A stretch of 52,826 nt of DNA, taken from positions 1 through 52,826 of the forward strand of contig JABANN010000209.1 of the NCBI GenBank assembly GCA_013115125.1. The letters are read 5' to 3'. The position numbers were made by a program, and so were the translations under genes. The notes beneath the pieces were generated by a model, which made no database searches, was not told the origin of the DNA, and saw only the letters and a list, made by a program, of their open reading frames with translations. The DNA comes from Perkinsus olseni (lineage: Eukaryota; Perkinsozoa; Perkinsida). Positions 43,133-52,826 of this stretch are shown here, in pieces (the first letter of the stretch is position 1; every line of letters starts with the position of its first letter).

Positions 43133-43480
43133 TTGGATCCATCCTGTTTGCGTGTCAGATATACGCATTTGGGCGACTTTTTCTCTGTTCACGTGGAATA
43201 TGGCAATGGTTTCCGCCGGGACCACCACAACACCGTTGACAAGTGTGATCCACTTCACAACATGGATGACTCGATGTTCCGCCAAGAAAAGGACAGACTT
43301 TACGCGGCCACTAGGGACGGCGGAGAACGCATCTTCGAACGCGCACGAGAACTCTGCTCGGCTGTGATCGAGGCCATTGAGCACCGACACGGGCCGAAAT
43401 TCAGGCAACTGTGCGATGAGTACCACGCGGTCACGCTGAGATCTTTGGCGGAGAACTGGCACTACGGGATTCCCGTCTAA
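43133..43480 (+). CDS. Unrecognised protein, family X copy 1
   Basis: The frame reads LRVRYTHLGDFFSVHVEYG, then NTVDKCDPLHNMDDSMFRQE, KDRLYAATRDGGERIFERA, ELCSAVIEAIEHRHGPKFRQ, LCDEYHAVTLRSLAENWHYG and ends at TAA. It has no ATG at its left end, so 5' exons are missing. A decayed relative lies at 46650-46930 (LCDQYHALIIRPL). Both copies precede aspartic protease genes on the same strand. I do not recognise the family and see no signal or membrane segment in the readable part. Conservation between the two copies argues that the frame is real. Confidence 0.5.
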   Translation: MDPSCLRVRYTHLGDFFSVHVEYGNGFRRDHHNTVDKCDPLHNMDDSMFRQEKDRLYAATRDGGERIFERARELCSAVIEAIEHRHGPKFRQLCDEYHAVTLRSLAENWHYGIPV

Positions 43481-43849
43481 GAGTTGTCGTCGAATACTCG
43501 CTATTTATGATGTTTCATCTTCACCTTTTTTCTCGCCGATACGTGTGTCTGGAGCAGCAAGCATCAGGTGGACATGATGATGTGGCTGTTGTTGTCTGTA
43601 GCCGCTCAGTCATTGTGTTCGGCTGAGTATCATACTAAGGATCTAGTTTTCCCCATGTATCATAGCGCTCGTAAGCTGGGGAGTCTCATGCAGTCATCAG
43701 CGGCGCTGATGACTTATCATTGACGACGCCGAGTCTGATAACCTCTCCGGTTGCCCGTCCACCGACGACGGGCCGCGGCTCCAAGGAAGATGCCCTTCTC
43801 ATTAGCGCCGCCCGAGATACCGTCGTAGCACTGCTATATCCGCCGTCAC

Positions 43850-44079
43850 TAGAGGTGGGCGACAGGACGGGTATGGTCTTGTACGGTACGGGTACGAGTG
43901 CGGCTCCGTAACCGTACTACCCGTCGCAGCGGTTCCCAAGTACCGTACCCACTCTATACCCGTATGCGCTATTTAATATATTGAGTACGTACTAGTTCTC
44001 TGTACCCGTACTAGGAGCCGTATTTGAAACGTACTCCGTACCCTACTTCCCTCAAGCCCAGTACGTTTGCCCAGCTCTA
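43850..44079. mobile_element. hAT-type MITE, 230 bp, with 8-bp target duplication
   Basis: The element starts TAGAGGTGGGC and ends GCCCAGCTCTA, terminal inverted repeats matching at 10 of 11 bases and resembling the AGAGGTGGGCAA-type ends of hAT transposons. It is flanked by perfect 8-bp duplications GCCGTCAC at 43842-43849 and 44080-44087, the hAT length. The inside has no coding capacity and is dominated by GGTACGG/GTACCCGTA words. It sits between family X copy 1 and the first aspartic protease. Confidence 0.88.
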
Positions 44080-44581
44080 GCCGTCACCTAATGCGTAGTC
44101 TATCCAGCATAGCATCGATCCTATGATATGGCAAGTAATCCATGAGCCGTCACAGCATGACCAGCATGGCGCTGTTTAATCAACTTGTCCGCCTGGACTC
44201 ACTGTCCTTCTCGACGCTTCTCCGATTGGTGTACTCGTTCAAGTTCGTTACCGGGAAACTATACAGTACATCTGAGGCATGTCCTCCTGCTGCACGCATT
44301 CGGGCTGTCTCTTGCGACAGAGCGTCGATTGAGAAGAGTGCATCGGATTCAGCACCCCCTCAATCGCGGCTCCACAATATCAGGCTTTTTAAGACACCAC
44401 AGAGCCTTGAACACTGAAGATTGGCATCTGGATCTTGAAGATCTCATCTGATACCAACCGCGCTCGCGCCAGAACAGGATATCTTCTCGAACTAGCAGCG
44501 TGGCCTATCTTCTGATCCCCTGCACGCACTCATGAGAGACCTGGGCGACCGGCAGTGAATCTTCTGCTTTGTCCTCTCCCC

Positions 44582-45672
44582 ATGATCGGAAGACTTTTCT
44601 GCATCATCATCGGGCTCAGCGTTGGGTCCTCTGGCACTAAGCTAGTGCGGATAGCCATATTCCCTCAGAAGGCGGTAGCCAGTGCCGTTACGGTGCAACT
44701 CGTGGGACAGCTGAAGGTCGACGGCGAAGAGATCAACGCTCTGGTGGACACCCAGAGCCCGAACACCTTCTTCGTATGGAAACACTGGTATGAGTCCCTC
44801 TCCCCAGGAGGGTGCCAAGAGCTCCTCTTCAAATGCTATGAATGCAACCCGCCGCCATGCACTGAGGGCCTTATCACCTACCTAGATACTCTCTCGACAG
44901 GGTTGAAGTGGGCATCTACCATCAAGCAGGGAAGGTCGATTTCGGCACCGTCACAGCTGATGGTGTCGAGTTCGGACTGGTCGCCGAATGCGACGGGCCG
45001 CCTTACGCTTCCCTCGGCCTGGCTCCACAACAATACGACCCGTTCGACCCCTTTGTTCCGTTGGTTCAGCAGCTGCTGGCTCAGCCTGAGCCAAAGCGCC
45101 TCATCGAGAGCAGCAACTTCCCGCTCTACCTCAGTGCTGGTGAGGGCTCTGCTGGTGAGCTCATACTCGGTGGTGAAGATAAGGAAAAGTACAGCGGCCC
45201 TCCGACCTACGCCCAAATTGCCAACCCGGTTGACCGTACTGTAGTGGTCTCAAACTTGGGTATTGGAGACGTCTCGAAGCATCGAGTCCCGGCGAAAGAG
45301 CCTGGATCATTCGACAGCGGTGCCAACATCATGATGATGGCCGAGGACTTCAAACCACAAGTGCTTCAGCTGCTTACGACCGCCGGCAAGAAACCCGTAA
45401 CCATCACGGAGAAATCTGGCCTTTACGAGACTTTCTGTGGAGATACTGAGAATTTGCCGCCGATAACTTTCTTCATCCAGGGGTTGGAGGGCGAGGATGT
45501 CGCTCTCGAGGTCCCCCCCTGCCAGCTACGTTTATAAGAGTACAGAAGCCATTTGTATTTTGGCAATCACTTTTGGTGACAGATGGATTCTCGGGTTGCC
45601 CACTATCACTGGGCATTACTTTTTCTACGACTGGGATAAAGCTCGCATTGGCTTTGCTGGGGTGAAGTGGTA
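44582..45672 (+). CDS. Pepsin-like (A1) aspartic protease with DTQS site, frame-disrupted
   Basis: The start ATG 44582 gives MIGRLFCIIIGLSVGSSG, a signal peptide. QLKVDGEEINALVDTQSP holds the first catalytic Asp, but the usual DTGS reads DTQS. Later parts are FGTVTADGVEFGLVAECDGP, GELILGGEDKEKYSGP, the second site SFDSGAN, and the end WILGLPTITGHYFFYDWDKA to TAA at 45671. It aligns along its length with the protease at 51009-52091. Two one-base frame changes interrupt it: near 44890-44915 and at a run of seven C around 45516. Because one is in a homopolymer these may be assembly errors, otherwise the copy is a young pseudogene. Likely secreted if functional. An AG directly before TG at 44555 mirrors the second copy's 5' end. 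Confidence 0.7.
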
Positions 45673-45679
45673 ACATTTT

Positions 45680-46340
45680 CTAGACACGATCGAGACCGAT
45701 TTTTTAATTATTCTTTTCGATTTGACCTAGCGCATGGCTCCTCCCAAAAAGGAGGGTATACAGGGCAAGACCCTTTCACCGTTGATGAAAGGCGCTCACT
45801 ACTGCGATTCATTTGGTTTAACACTGGGTGAGACTTCAACCTTCTCTTTCTCTCTTTCAGTATATTTGAACTCAACTTATTCCCTCAGCTCGATATGATC
45901 AGAGTTTTTGATACGGAGGAATGTGTCCTGTTCGCGGAACAGTCCCTCCCGATCCGAGCACCCATCTTCTCGCGATGATTCTACGTCTTCAAGACACTGG
46001 AAGCAATAAGTTAAAGTAAGCCACTCAGCTTGACAGGCGATCACTGATTCTGCGACACCCTGTTGACGCCAATGCCGCTCGGAAGCGTAGACAATACTCG
46101 TTACGGGGATTCACATATCCAAGTTCAACCTTGAAATGCCAAACGTCTGAACAGAACATCACCAGAGCGTTGGGTGCAGCGATATTCGTGTTGAACTTAT
46201 TCCTCGGCGAAGCGATACGTACGATAAACCCAGACCCTCCCAGCGATGTAGGGTTTTTTACAATGAGAACGACGAACTTCATCGCTCGTGAATCACGAGC
46301 GACGATCACGAGACGTGATCGTCATATGGTATCCTGAAAA
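45680..46340. other. Intergenic region with twin hairpins
   Basis: No gene recognised. The twin hairpins at 46282-46323 are listed separately. Confidence 0.4.
46282..46323. other. Two abutting perfect stem-loops
   Basis: TCGCTCGTG-AAT-CACGAGCGA (46282-46302) and GACGATCACG-AGA-CGTGATCGTC (46301-46323) overlap by two bases, so only one can form fully at a time or each loses its base pair. Stems of 9 and 10 bp are perfect. Confidence 0.7.
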
Positions 46341-46369
46341 GAGTTATCGAGCTCAGAAATACTCAAACT

Positions 46370-46930
46370 TGGAAGATGATTGATTTCACCAACGAGTCCA
46401 CTTCCTTCAAAGTGGCTATATCTGTGGTGATGGGCTTCGTAAGTTTCGACGTGAGAGACGATCGTCGAAAGAGACAGGCTCACTTGACCAGAGACGGATG
46501 ACCGCTTTGGTTCCACGCGAGGGTAGGCTTTGGTGAGTACCAACCCAATGTTGCTTTTCACGCTTTGGATAAACGCACTTCTCTTACCGCTCGGCTATTA
46601 ATAACGAATATTCGGTATGTCGAATTGCGTAGCAGCTCAGATGAGTTTGATCCACTGAGTGGATTCCACTCTACAACCTGAAGAGTTCGACATTCCGCGA
46701 GGTAAGGAAGAAACTTTACTGGGCCGCTGATGCAATCGGAGGGGGTGCATACGAGTACGCAGGACCCGTCTGTTCCGCTGTGCGAGGTCATGGATTATCA
46801 ATTGGGCGCGGAATATAGCAAGCTATGCGATCAGTATCATGCACTTATCATAAGACCTCTAAGGAGAACATTGAATCGCTCGCGGAGAGATAGAGTTCAA
46901 AACACTGGTGCCCAATCGGCACGCTCATGA
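46370..46930 (+). pseudogene. Family X copy 2, decayed
   Basis: Pieces in different frames line up with copy 1 (43133-43480): SSDEFDPLSGFHS with DKCDPLHNMDDS, RKKLYWAADAIGGGAYEYAG with KDRLYAATRDGGERIFERA, and EVMDYQLGAEYSKLCDQYHA with EAIEHRHGPKFRQLCDEYHA, followed by LIIRPL for TLRSL. Frame changes and a stop between the pieces mean it is broken, or heavily spliced in a way I cannot resolve. Function unknown. Confidence 0.45.
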
Positions 46931-47533
46931 TGATAGTTAGAATTATGTTGCTTTTTCAGGTACTCAGCTCGTGTATCCAGAATGGAGAGAATCTCTTAAG
47001 TCTTGAAAGAATGACTGAGTTATTTCCGTGGTTTGTAGTTTTTAGTGTTTCTAGTGCTGGGGTGGGATAACACTGTCGTCCTCGACCATCCTACGATCCC
47101 CAGCGCTCGCCGATCTGTCCATGTCCCAAACGATGGAGCTAGCACAGTCTCCGTGGTAGAGAACAAGTCGGTCAACCACTTCTGACGATTGGAAGTCTCC
47201 CACAGAGTCGGTCGGCAAGGCTTCTCGGAGTAGTGGCTACTAGCTAGCAATAGTTACCCCGGAGTTATTATATTGCGATCTCGCGCTCCCCGGGTCGCGG
47301 AGTTCCGCACCGCGATAGATTCCCGATTCCTCTATGGGAGCAGCCAGATCACTCCTTCGTGATCCGACTGAAGGCTCGGTAACTAGGGAATGAGAGCCTC
47401 TCTACGCTTCCCGGAAGCGGCTTCCGACATTTCCACTGAGATCATATTAGGCCACCTACGCACGAACGCAAGAATGACAATAATGCAATAACCTCTTGAC
47501 AACATCAGGTTGAGTGGAGTCACGGAATAGGGA
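46931..47533. other. No gene recognised
   Basis: Only short frames on both strands. Nothing repeated or structured noticed. Confidence 0.4.
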
Positions 47534-49636
47534 TCAGCCTTTCTCAGAAGTCTTAATGAGCATACCAGTATTATCTTCTCTCGTCAGCAGCAACTCACTC
47601 CCACTTCTCCACACCAGCCTGCACCGCCACTCGTCGACATCTCGCCCCGGTTCGATGCGCTGTAGCTGTCGCGTGAGAACAAACTTCCCAGCGAAGCCGA
47701 GTATTCCACCAAAAAAACCCGTCGAGCCGCACTGCCACACCCGCAGGGTGGCATCCTGTGCAGAATAGGATGCCAACTGAGTCCCTGCCGGGTCGAACGC
47801 AGTGGCCGAGACGTCCCCTCGGTGGCCTTCCAGCACCCGCCACTTGGTTGCCGTGCGCAAGTCGTAGACGATAATGGTGGAGTTCTTAGCAACAGCGAAG
47901 CGTTGCGTCGGCTGATCGAAGGAGGTGTTCGGGAAAGTCTTGACCATCTCGTGAAGGGCGGTGGTGGCTGGTATAAGGCAGTTTCTTCGGCGAAGCGGAA
48001 AGACTGGGTCTAAACACCGCAGTACCGCAGCTTCCGCGAACTCCGGTACACAATGTCGAAGTCGTCGTGGATGCTTGTGTAGCAGCGACACCAGCACGAG
48101 CACCGCTGTTGTGCCATCATCCCCCTCGACCGCGAGATCAGAGAACGTGCTGATGAAGCCCAGAGGGTCGTGCAAGCCACCCCGGAGCAGCACTTGAAGG
48201 GCCATGCTAGCCTTTCTGGGTTCATGAGCGTACACTCGGTAGGTATCCACAAGCATCGATCTTCGCCGCTCGGGCTTCCACACCCGGGCCACCAGCCTCG
48301 TATAGCCACGTATCAGCGTCTCGGCAGCCGCAGCGTCTCCCTCGCTCAGGACAGCTTGTAAAAGACGATGACCAACCTCGGCTGCCTTCTGATCATCGCG
48401 GAGCAATTCCCCGAATATAGTCGGCGCCACATCAGCGCATACTCCGAGAAAGTAAATACACTTCATATCACTGAAGTCGAGGGAGACCCTCCGGGACAGC
48501 GACATCACCGCTTCACGACACTCATCACAGTGGTCCATGACATCAAACTCGAGGATCCTCAGAAGCATTCTGAGGTCTCCAAGCACTGCGGCGGATTCTC
48601 TCTGACCAGCCTCACCAACCACCGCCTCTTCACACAACCAGACGACGTCCACGAAATACGGACACATGCGAGGGCCGTAGAGCAGGAAGTCGATGATCGC
48701 GTTGTACGACATGTGAGCCTTCGGTCTCAGCGAGCTGCAGCTGGTCCTCGGCTCCGTCACTCGCCTCGGGAAGCTACTCGTTTCGGACCTCCGCAGACGT
48801 CGCTGAGAGCCTCTCTGCCGTCTCTCCTTCTCGGACCGATAACTGTCTCTCAGCCCCAAAGGGCTCTTAGGATGCACCGTGAGTCGTCGGGCCAGCTCTG
48901 GCTTCTTGCCTGCAGTGCTGGCTAGGTTAGCCTCGACAGCCTCCCGGGGCTCGCGGTCAGCAGGAGCATCATGAACCCCACTCTCGACGGTGGACCATCC
49001 CTCCGCACTTCGCAGGCCAGCGTAGCAACACTTCTCCGCGAGCAACCCATTGATGGTAGCTTCCTCGTTCAGACTGCGCATCGACCTCATACCGGCACCC
49101 GGTACGGCCGCAGTGAGCTCGAAGCCGTTCGCTTCTGTTAGTGTGAGTGTGAAGGCGCCAGCGGTCATGGTAGGAGGACCGAGGTACCTGCACAACCGAC
49201 GGTCATCCAATACGATTGGGGGCCCTGGGAAGACCTCGAGCGTTCAAATTCGACACGGATCCAGCAAGTCAGCAAGAAATACGGCGAGGCGGCGGGCACC
49301 GGGGAGACACTCAGCCAGACTCCCCACCTGTCCATCCCTCTCGGCCAATCATTCTCACTCTCCCACTGCCAGTCTCTCTCCCCAGTAGCCACCACCCATG
49401 CCTCGCTGTACACCGGATGGCTTCGATCCACCTCAGCGTCGGTGCTACGCCAGGAACAGCTAAACACGACTGATTGGAACTCGTCCGCTACGTCGTGGTC
49501 GTCCGAGGCCCTGACAGCGGTACGGTCGAGTGCGACGCCGTGACGTGGAAGGAAGATCTCACCTAGTGTCAGAAAATGAATCCACAGTGGAGTGGTCCAT
49601 GAGGGGCAGCAGCTCCACCACAACGCCAAAGTTCAT
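47534..49636 (-). CDS. WDR7/rabconnectin-3-beta-like C terminus on an unusual N-terminal part
   Basis: The C-terminal third reads RVYAHEPRKASMALQVLLRG, DPLGFISTFSDLAVEGDDGT, TSFDQPTQRFAVAKNSTIIV with YDLRTATKWRVLEGHRGDVS, ATAFDPAGTQLASYSAQDAT and LRVWQ, and ends with RLVWRSGSELLLTREDN, TAA/TGA-type stop at 47534. This order matches WDR7 (rabconnectin-3 beta), which helps regulate V-ATPase assembly. The N-terminal part differs from WDR7: MNFGVVVELLPLMDHSTVDS from ATG 49636, then a beta-rich stretch (VVFSCSWRSTDAEVDRSHPV, WVVATGERDWQWES, FLLTCWIRVEFERS) and AIIDFLLYGP, which faintly recalls a MATH/BTB layout. A 48-nt intron (GTCTTCCCAG...GTGCAG) joins FERS to RYLGPPTMTAG. The model may merge two genes or miss in-frame introns. 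Confidence 0.6.
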
Positions 49637-49639
49637 GCC

Positions 49640-51005
49640 CAGAGTGTAGCTCGAGCTCTGCAGTCTAAGAGAGGACGGGCTGAGGTGCTATTTTGCATTC
49701 GTTGTGAAAGTTTTGGTATGGTCAACTTCGATATGGAGAAGAATCTCCTGTTATCGATCCAGGAGTGAAGCACTTTCCAACCACGAGTCAATGACGTATC
49801 TCCGGCGAAAATCAGGAGCATGTGGATTATCCAAGACTTTACGGTATGGATGAAATGTCGATAATGAGAACAATATCCGCATAGTTGATACTAACTCGGT
49901 ATATTGGTTAATACATTCATCGGCTGGATGAGCAGTGGTGAACTAATCCCTTTTGGGAAGGTACGTCGGTGATGCTAGGGTAACCAAGCTGTACTATCGG
50001 CAGTTTGAACTCGCACACACTGTGAATTGATGCCCGACAGCTCAACAGGAGTACTCAATTCACACACACCAATACGGCACACTGGTATAGTATATGGCAT
50101 GAGTATCATGAAAATACAGTGTGTTCGATTGTGATAGTCCGAAACGAAAAAAGCGCATAACTTCTCGAAAATGCACAATTTTACAACCAAACTTTTACAA
50201 AACGAGGCTGAGTAGTTAAAATCTGACCAGATCATTTTTAACAACATATCGATCACCGTTTCACTTCTAGGACGCGCGAGAGTGATAGACCTATCGCGTG
50301 CTGTCCCAATTTGATACTCATAGTATACCTAATCCTTTACATTCAAGCATCTCATACGTGCCATCGGTTCTGTTTACGACGCAAACTTCGTGTAGAATAT
50401 CATCTTTGGTTCACTCTCACTTTTAAGTTACACGTCTAGTCCTGGAACAGTTTGCAGGTGTTAGAAAAACTGTGGGGGATAAGTACCCCTGCCTTCCGTC
50501 ACGAGATTCATAAAACCGCCGAGCGCCGGCCTAGTGGTATCGAGTCAACGTAGGGACAGCAGTCCGCTCGCGGTAGCGCACGCCCTCCACGCGAGACGAG
50601 ACACGCCCTCATCGCTGCGAACTGCGGGCTCTGTATTCCGTATCACGTACGCACTACGGGTTCCTCGATCTTGCTAGCTCATCCGGTGAGGCAAGAAACA
50701 AGCTACCTCTCGTTTAGCTATAAACGCTGCACACCGAGCCCCATGTTAATATGGACGTCTGCTCGTGCGTGTTCCTTGAGGACCCTCTGCTGCCTGACCG
50801 GGCGAAGCACCACGTCCTTTCAGAACAGCTTCGCTCGGCATAGATGGGAAAACCTACTCCCGAGCGGATAGACCAGTGGAGGAGACGATGACCAGTAGCC
50901 AGTGCCTGCCACCGCGTTGTTGCGCTCGGGTGCCGCGAGCCATGTGGCTTTGTGACGACCCTGGAACTCCCGGCTGATGCTCCGGTGAAGCAGTTGTGAT
51001 CATAT
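49640..51005. other. No gene recognised; upstream region of the second aspartic protease
   Basis: AT-rich patches around 49830-50330 and short frames only. An upstream exon of the protease may lie here but I could not identify it. Confidence 0.4.
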
Positions 51006-51008
51006 TAA

Positions 51009-52091
51009 GTGACCCTATTCGCCCCGATCATCCTCGGCTTCACCCTAGTGCTCGTCATATGCTGCGCCGAGAAGCTGGTCAGGCTAGCCATCTCGCCTAT
51101 CGCTGAGGAGACTCATGCGGTGGCGTCCCTCATGACCCAGCTCAAGGTCGACGGTCAAGACGTCTACGCCTTAGTGGACGCAGGCTCACCCTACACGTTC
51201 TTCGTATCCAAGCACTGGTACGAGGGTACTCGTTCAGGAGACTGCAAGGAAATCGTCTCCAAGTGCTACGAGTGCCGTCCGGAAGCCTGTCAAGAAGGCC
51301 CCGTGAGAAGTATCCGATACTCAGATAAAACGACGGTTACCATGTTCGAACACTCCGGCGAGATAAACTTTGGCAGGGTTACTGCAAGCGGTATCGAATT
51401 CTATCTGATGACTGAGTGCAACCGGGTCCCTTTCGCCAGTCTCGGCCTCTCGCCCCCTGACCCTATCTACGGGTCATACCTTCCCACAATCCAGCAGCTA
51501 CTAGATCGGCCTAGATCGCAGAGGCTCATCAAGCGCAATGCATTCTCGGTGTACCTCCGTGGTGGAGATCGCCCGACTGGCGAACTCATACTTGGTGGTC
51601 AGGATAAAAGCAAATACCGAGGTCCTCTGGAGTATGTGACGATTGTCGACAAGGCTTTCCCGAAGATAGTCCTCTGGGGCGTGGAGATTGGTACCACATT
51701 TTACCCAATCAAGGGCAACAACGAAGCCTCTATTGACACAGGCACCAACACTTTGACGATGCCCAAGAGCTTCCAGGCGGTTGTCATGCATTTGCTCCGC
51801 ACGAGTGGTGAGAGGCCAGTAAACATAACGGAAGCCTTCGGAATGTATAAAATCTCATGCGGAGACGCTGAGTACTTGCCATCGATTAGCTTTCTCATGA
51901 GAGGGTCAAAAGGCAAACTGCTGTCCCTGCGAGTGAAACCGTCCACTTACGTGTCTGAGGAGACTGAGGGGCGCTGCATCTTGGCCATCCTTTCCGACGG
52001 GCCGTGGACGATCGGACTGCCCGCATTAATCGGCCGATATTTCCTATACGATTGGGAGAAATCACGCATCGGCATCGCAAAGGTGAAGTGA
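51009..52091 (+). CDS. Pepsin-like (A1) aspartic protease with DAGS site
   Basis: One uninterrupted 360-residue frame. The N terminus LFAPIILGFTLVLVICCAEK is a signal peptide. The first active site is YALVDAGSPYTFF (Asp 57, DAGS instead of DTGS), the second SIDTGTNTLTM (Asp 243). SGEINFGRVTASGIEFYLM, GELILGGQDKSKYRGP and WTIGLPALIGRYFLYDWEKS fit the family, as does the paired-cysteine loop SKCYECRPEAC. No ATG opens the frame: it starts GTG directly after TTAAG, and TAA precedes it in frame, so the first codon probably comes from an upstream exon ending in A (or an unconventional start is used). Related to the copy at 44582-45672. Likely secreted or lumenal. Confidence 0.82.
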   Translation: MTLFAPIILGFTLVLVICCAEKLVRLAISPIAEETHAVASLMTQLKVDGQDVYALVDAGSPYTFFVSKHWYEGTRSGDCKEIVSKCYECRPEACQEGPVRSIRYSDKTTVTMFEHSGEINFGRVTASGIEFYLMTECNRVPFASLGLSPPDPIYGSYLPTIQQLLDRPRSQRLIKRNAFSVYLRGGDRPTGELILGGQDKSKYRGPLEYVTIVDKAFPKIVLWGVEIGTTFYPIKGNNEASIDTGTNTLTMPKSFQAVVMHLLRTSGERPVNITEAFGMYKISCGDAEYLPSISFLMRGSKGKLLSLRVKPSTYVSEETEGRCILAILSDGPWTIGLPALIGRYFLYDWEKSRIGIAKVK

Positions 52092-52094
52092 CAG

Positions 52095-52826
52095 CCGCTC
52101 CAAAAAGGTCCATTAAGGCCTCTTTGGGACTTCATGCACTCACTGTTGTAATTCTTGTTGTAACTTCTCGCCCAGCGCTTCGAGTTGCAAGAGTTGTTGA
52201 CCAGGGATGGGGCAAGTAGCAACACCCCAGGCCCTTACAAGACGCCTCACGGCCAAGAGGTGGTGTCTCGTAAAGAACGTTCAGGTCCCGATGCTTTGAC
52301 ATCTTCAATCACGTTTTTCAGGTACGTGCCTTCGTTAGGGGTGCGCAGCCCAGTCCGCAGTATTCTTTCGTCCTCCGCCGCTCCGCAGTGCTCAGGAACA
52401 TAGCGGTTCTACTGACCATGCGATCACCCGCAGCGCCTCCGGGTAGATGTCGAGTTCACATGTAGACAGACTGTCGACGACAGTGGGAATGCTCAGTGTC
52501 ATGAAGGAGCCCTTCAGAAGGGTGTTTCAAAATTCCGCGAACAACTTAAGGCCTTGTAATTCCGAAGCCGAAGTTTTCAGTACGGCTAATATTATTAAAC
52601 GCTGCCACAAAATGATTCCACATCGCATTTTTGCCATTCTTAACGATTGGGAGTTTGAGACTTAGTATATGAGATAAAAAGACCTTCACAAAGCTTTCTC
52701 ACAAGAGTTCAAGAGTACTCACGAAATTTTGAAGCGTCCTCCTCAGTACGGTCAATACACCCCTCCACAAATTCTTAGCATATCCGGTTTTTCGACTCGT
52801 GCACTGCCACCTGGACGAGTACGGAA
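52095..52826. other. No gene recognised
   Basis: Downstream of the protease there are only short frames; no repeat or structure noticed. Confidence 0.4.

Overview
This window looks like nuclear DNA of a Perkinsus-type alveolate (a protist on the dinoflagellate side of the alveolates). Three things point there. First, there are two copies of the 22-nt dinoflagellate/Perkinsus spliced-leader sequence, one exact by my recollection of the consensus. Second, nearly every gene is cut by GT-AG introns of only about 43-60 nt. Third, the gene set mixes ciliary, alveolate-style multi-KH, papain-type and pepsin-type protease genes with small secreted proteins I do not recognise. Two runs of N (2435-2530 and 6332-6428) sit inside tandem repeats, so their lengths are probably nominal.

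Layout. 1-13.0 kb is repeat-rich and gene-poor. It holds a secreted protein on the minus strand (1152-1691), 58-bp and 178-bp tandem repeats, a doubtful retroelement-like tract, an acidic secreted protein (7692-8030, plus), and three minus-strand members of one small secreted family (8491-8946, 10234-10801, 12520-12978) marked by FLLPR and a (F/V)(I/V)NLTD core. 13.9-21.3 kb is a many-exon plus-strand CFAP57 (WDR65) gene, a ciliary WD40/coiled-coil protein; an intron near its 3' end holds an antisense spliced-leader sequence. 22.3-23.7 kb is a PDK1-type kinase (minus) whose DFG motif reads DFD. 23.8-25.7 kb holds two tandem NHP2 genes (minus). 26.0-29.6 kb is a DUF4954 left-handed beta-helix gene (minus). 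30.6-32.3 kb carries remnants of a PIF1-type helicase, probably from a Helitron-like DNA transposon. 33.7-35.5 kb is a cathepsin B-type protease (minus), with an exact spliced leader followed by GT about 280 bp upstream. 36.5-37.2 kb is a thiamine-binding (MTH1187/YkoF, UPF0045) protein with a transit-like N terminus. 38.2-41.4 kb is a six-KH RNA-binding protein with an RS-rich head and an RGG/YGG-rich tail. 43.1-52.1 kb holds two pepsin-like aspartic proteases, each downstream of or near a paralogous unknown gene (one copy decayed), a 230-bp hAT-type MITE with perfect 8-bp target duplications, and a minus-strand gene with a WDR7/rabconnectin-3-beta C terminus.

The strongest candidates for something undescribed are: (a) short introns in both NHP2 genes and the KH gene that look like the 3' half of a tRNA, with the Pol III-like T-run merging into the 3' splice site; (b) a dispersed GTATCTTAGGTYGA motif, in both orientations, that lies at or near splice junctions wherever I could resolve the gene structure; and (c) the two spliced-leader loci. 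All gene models are hand-read from homology I remember and from splice consensus; no searches were run.
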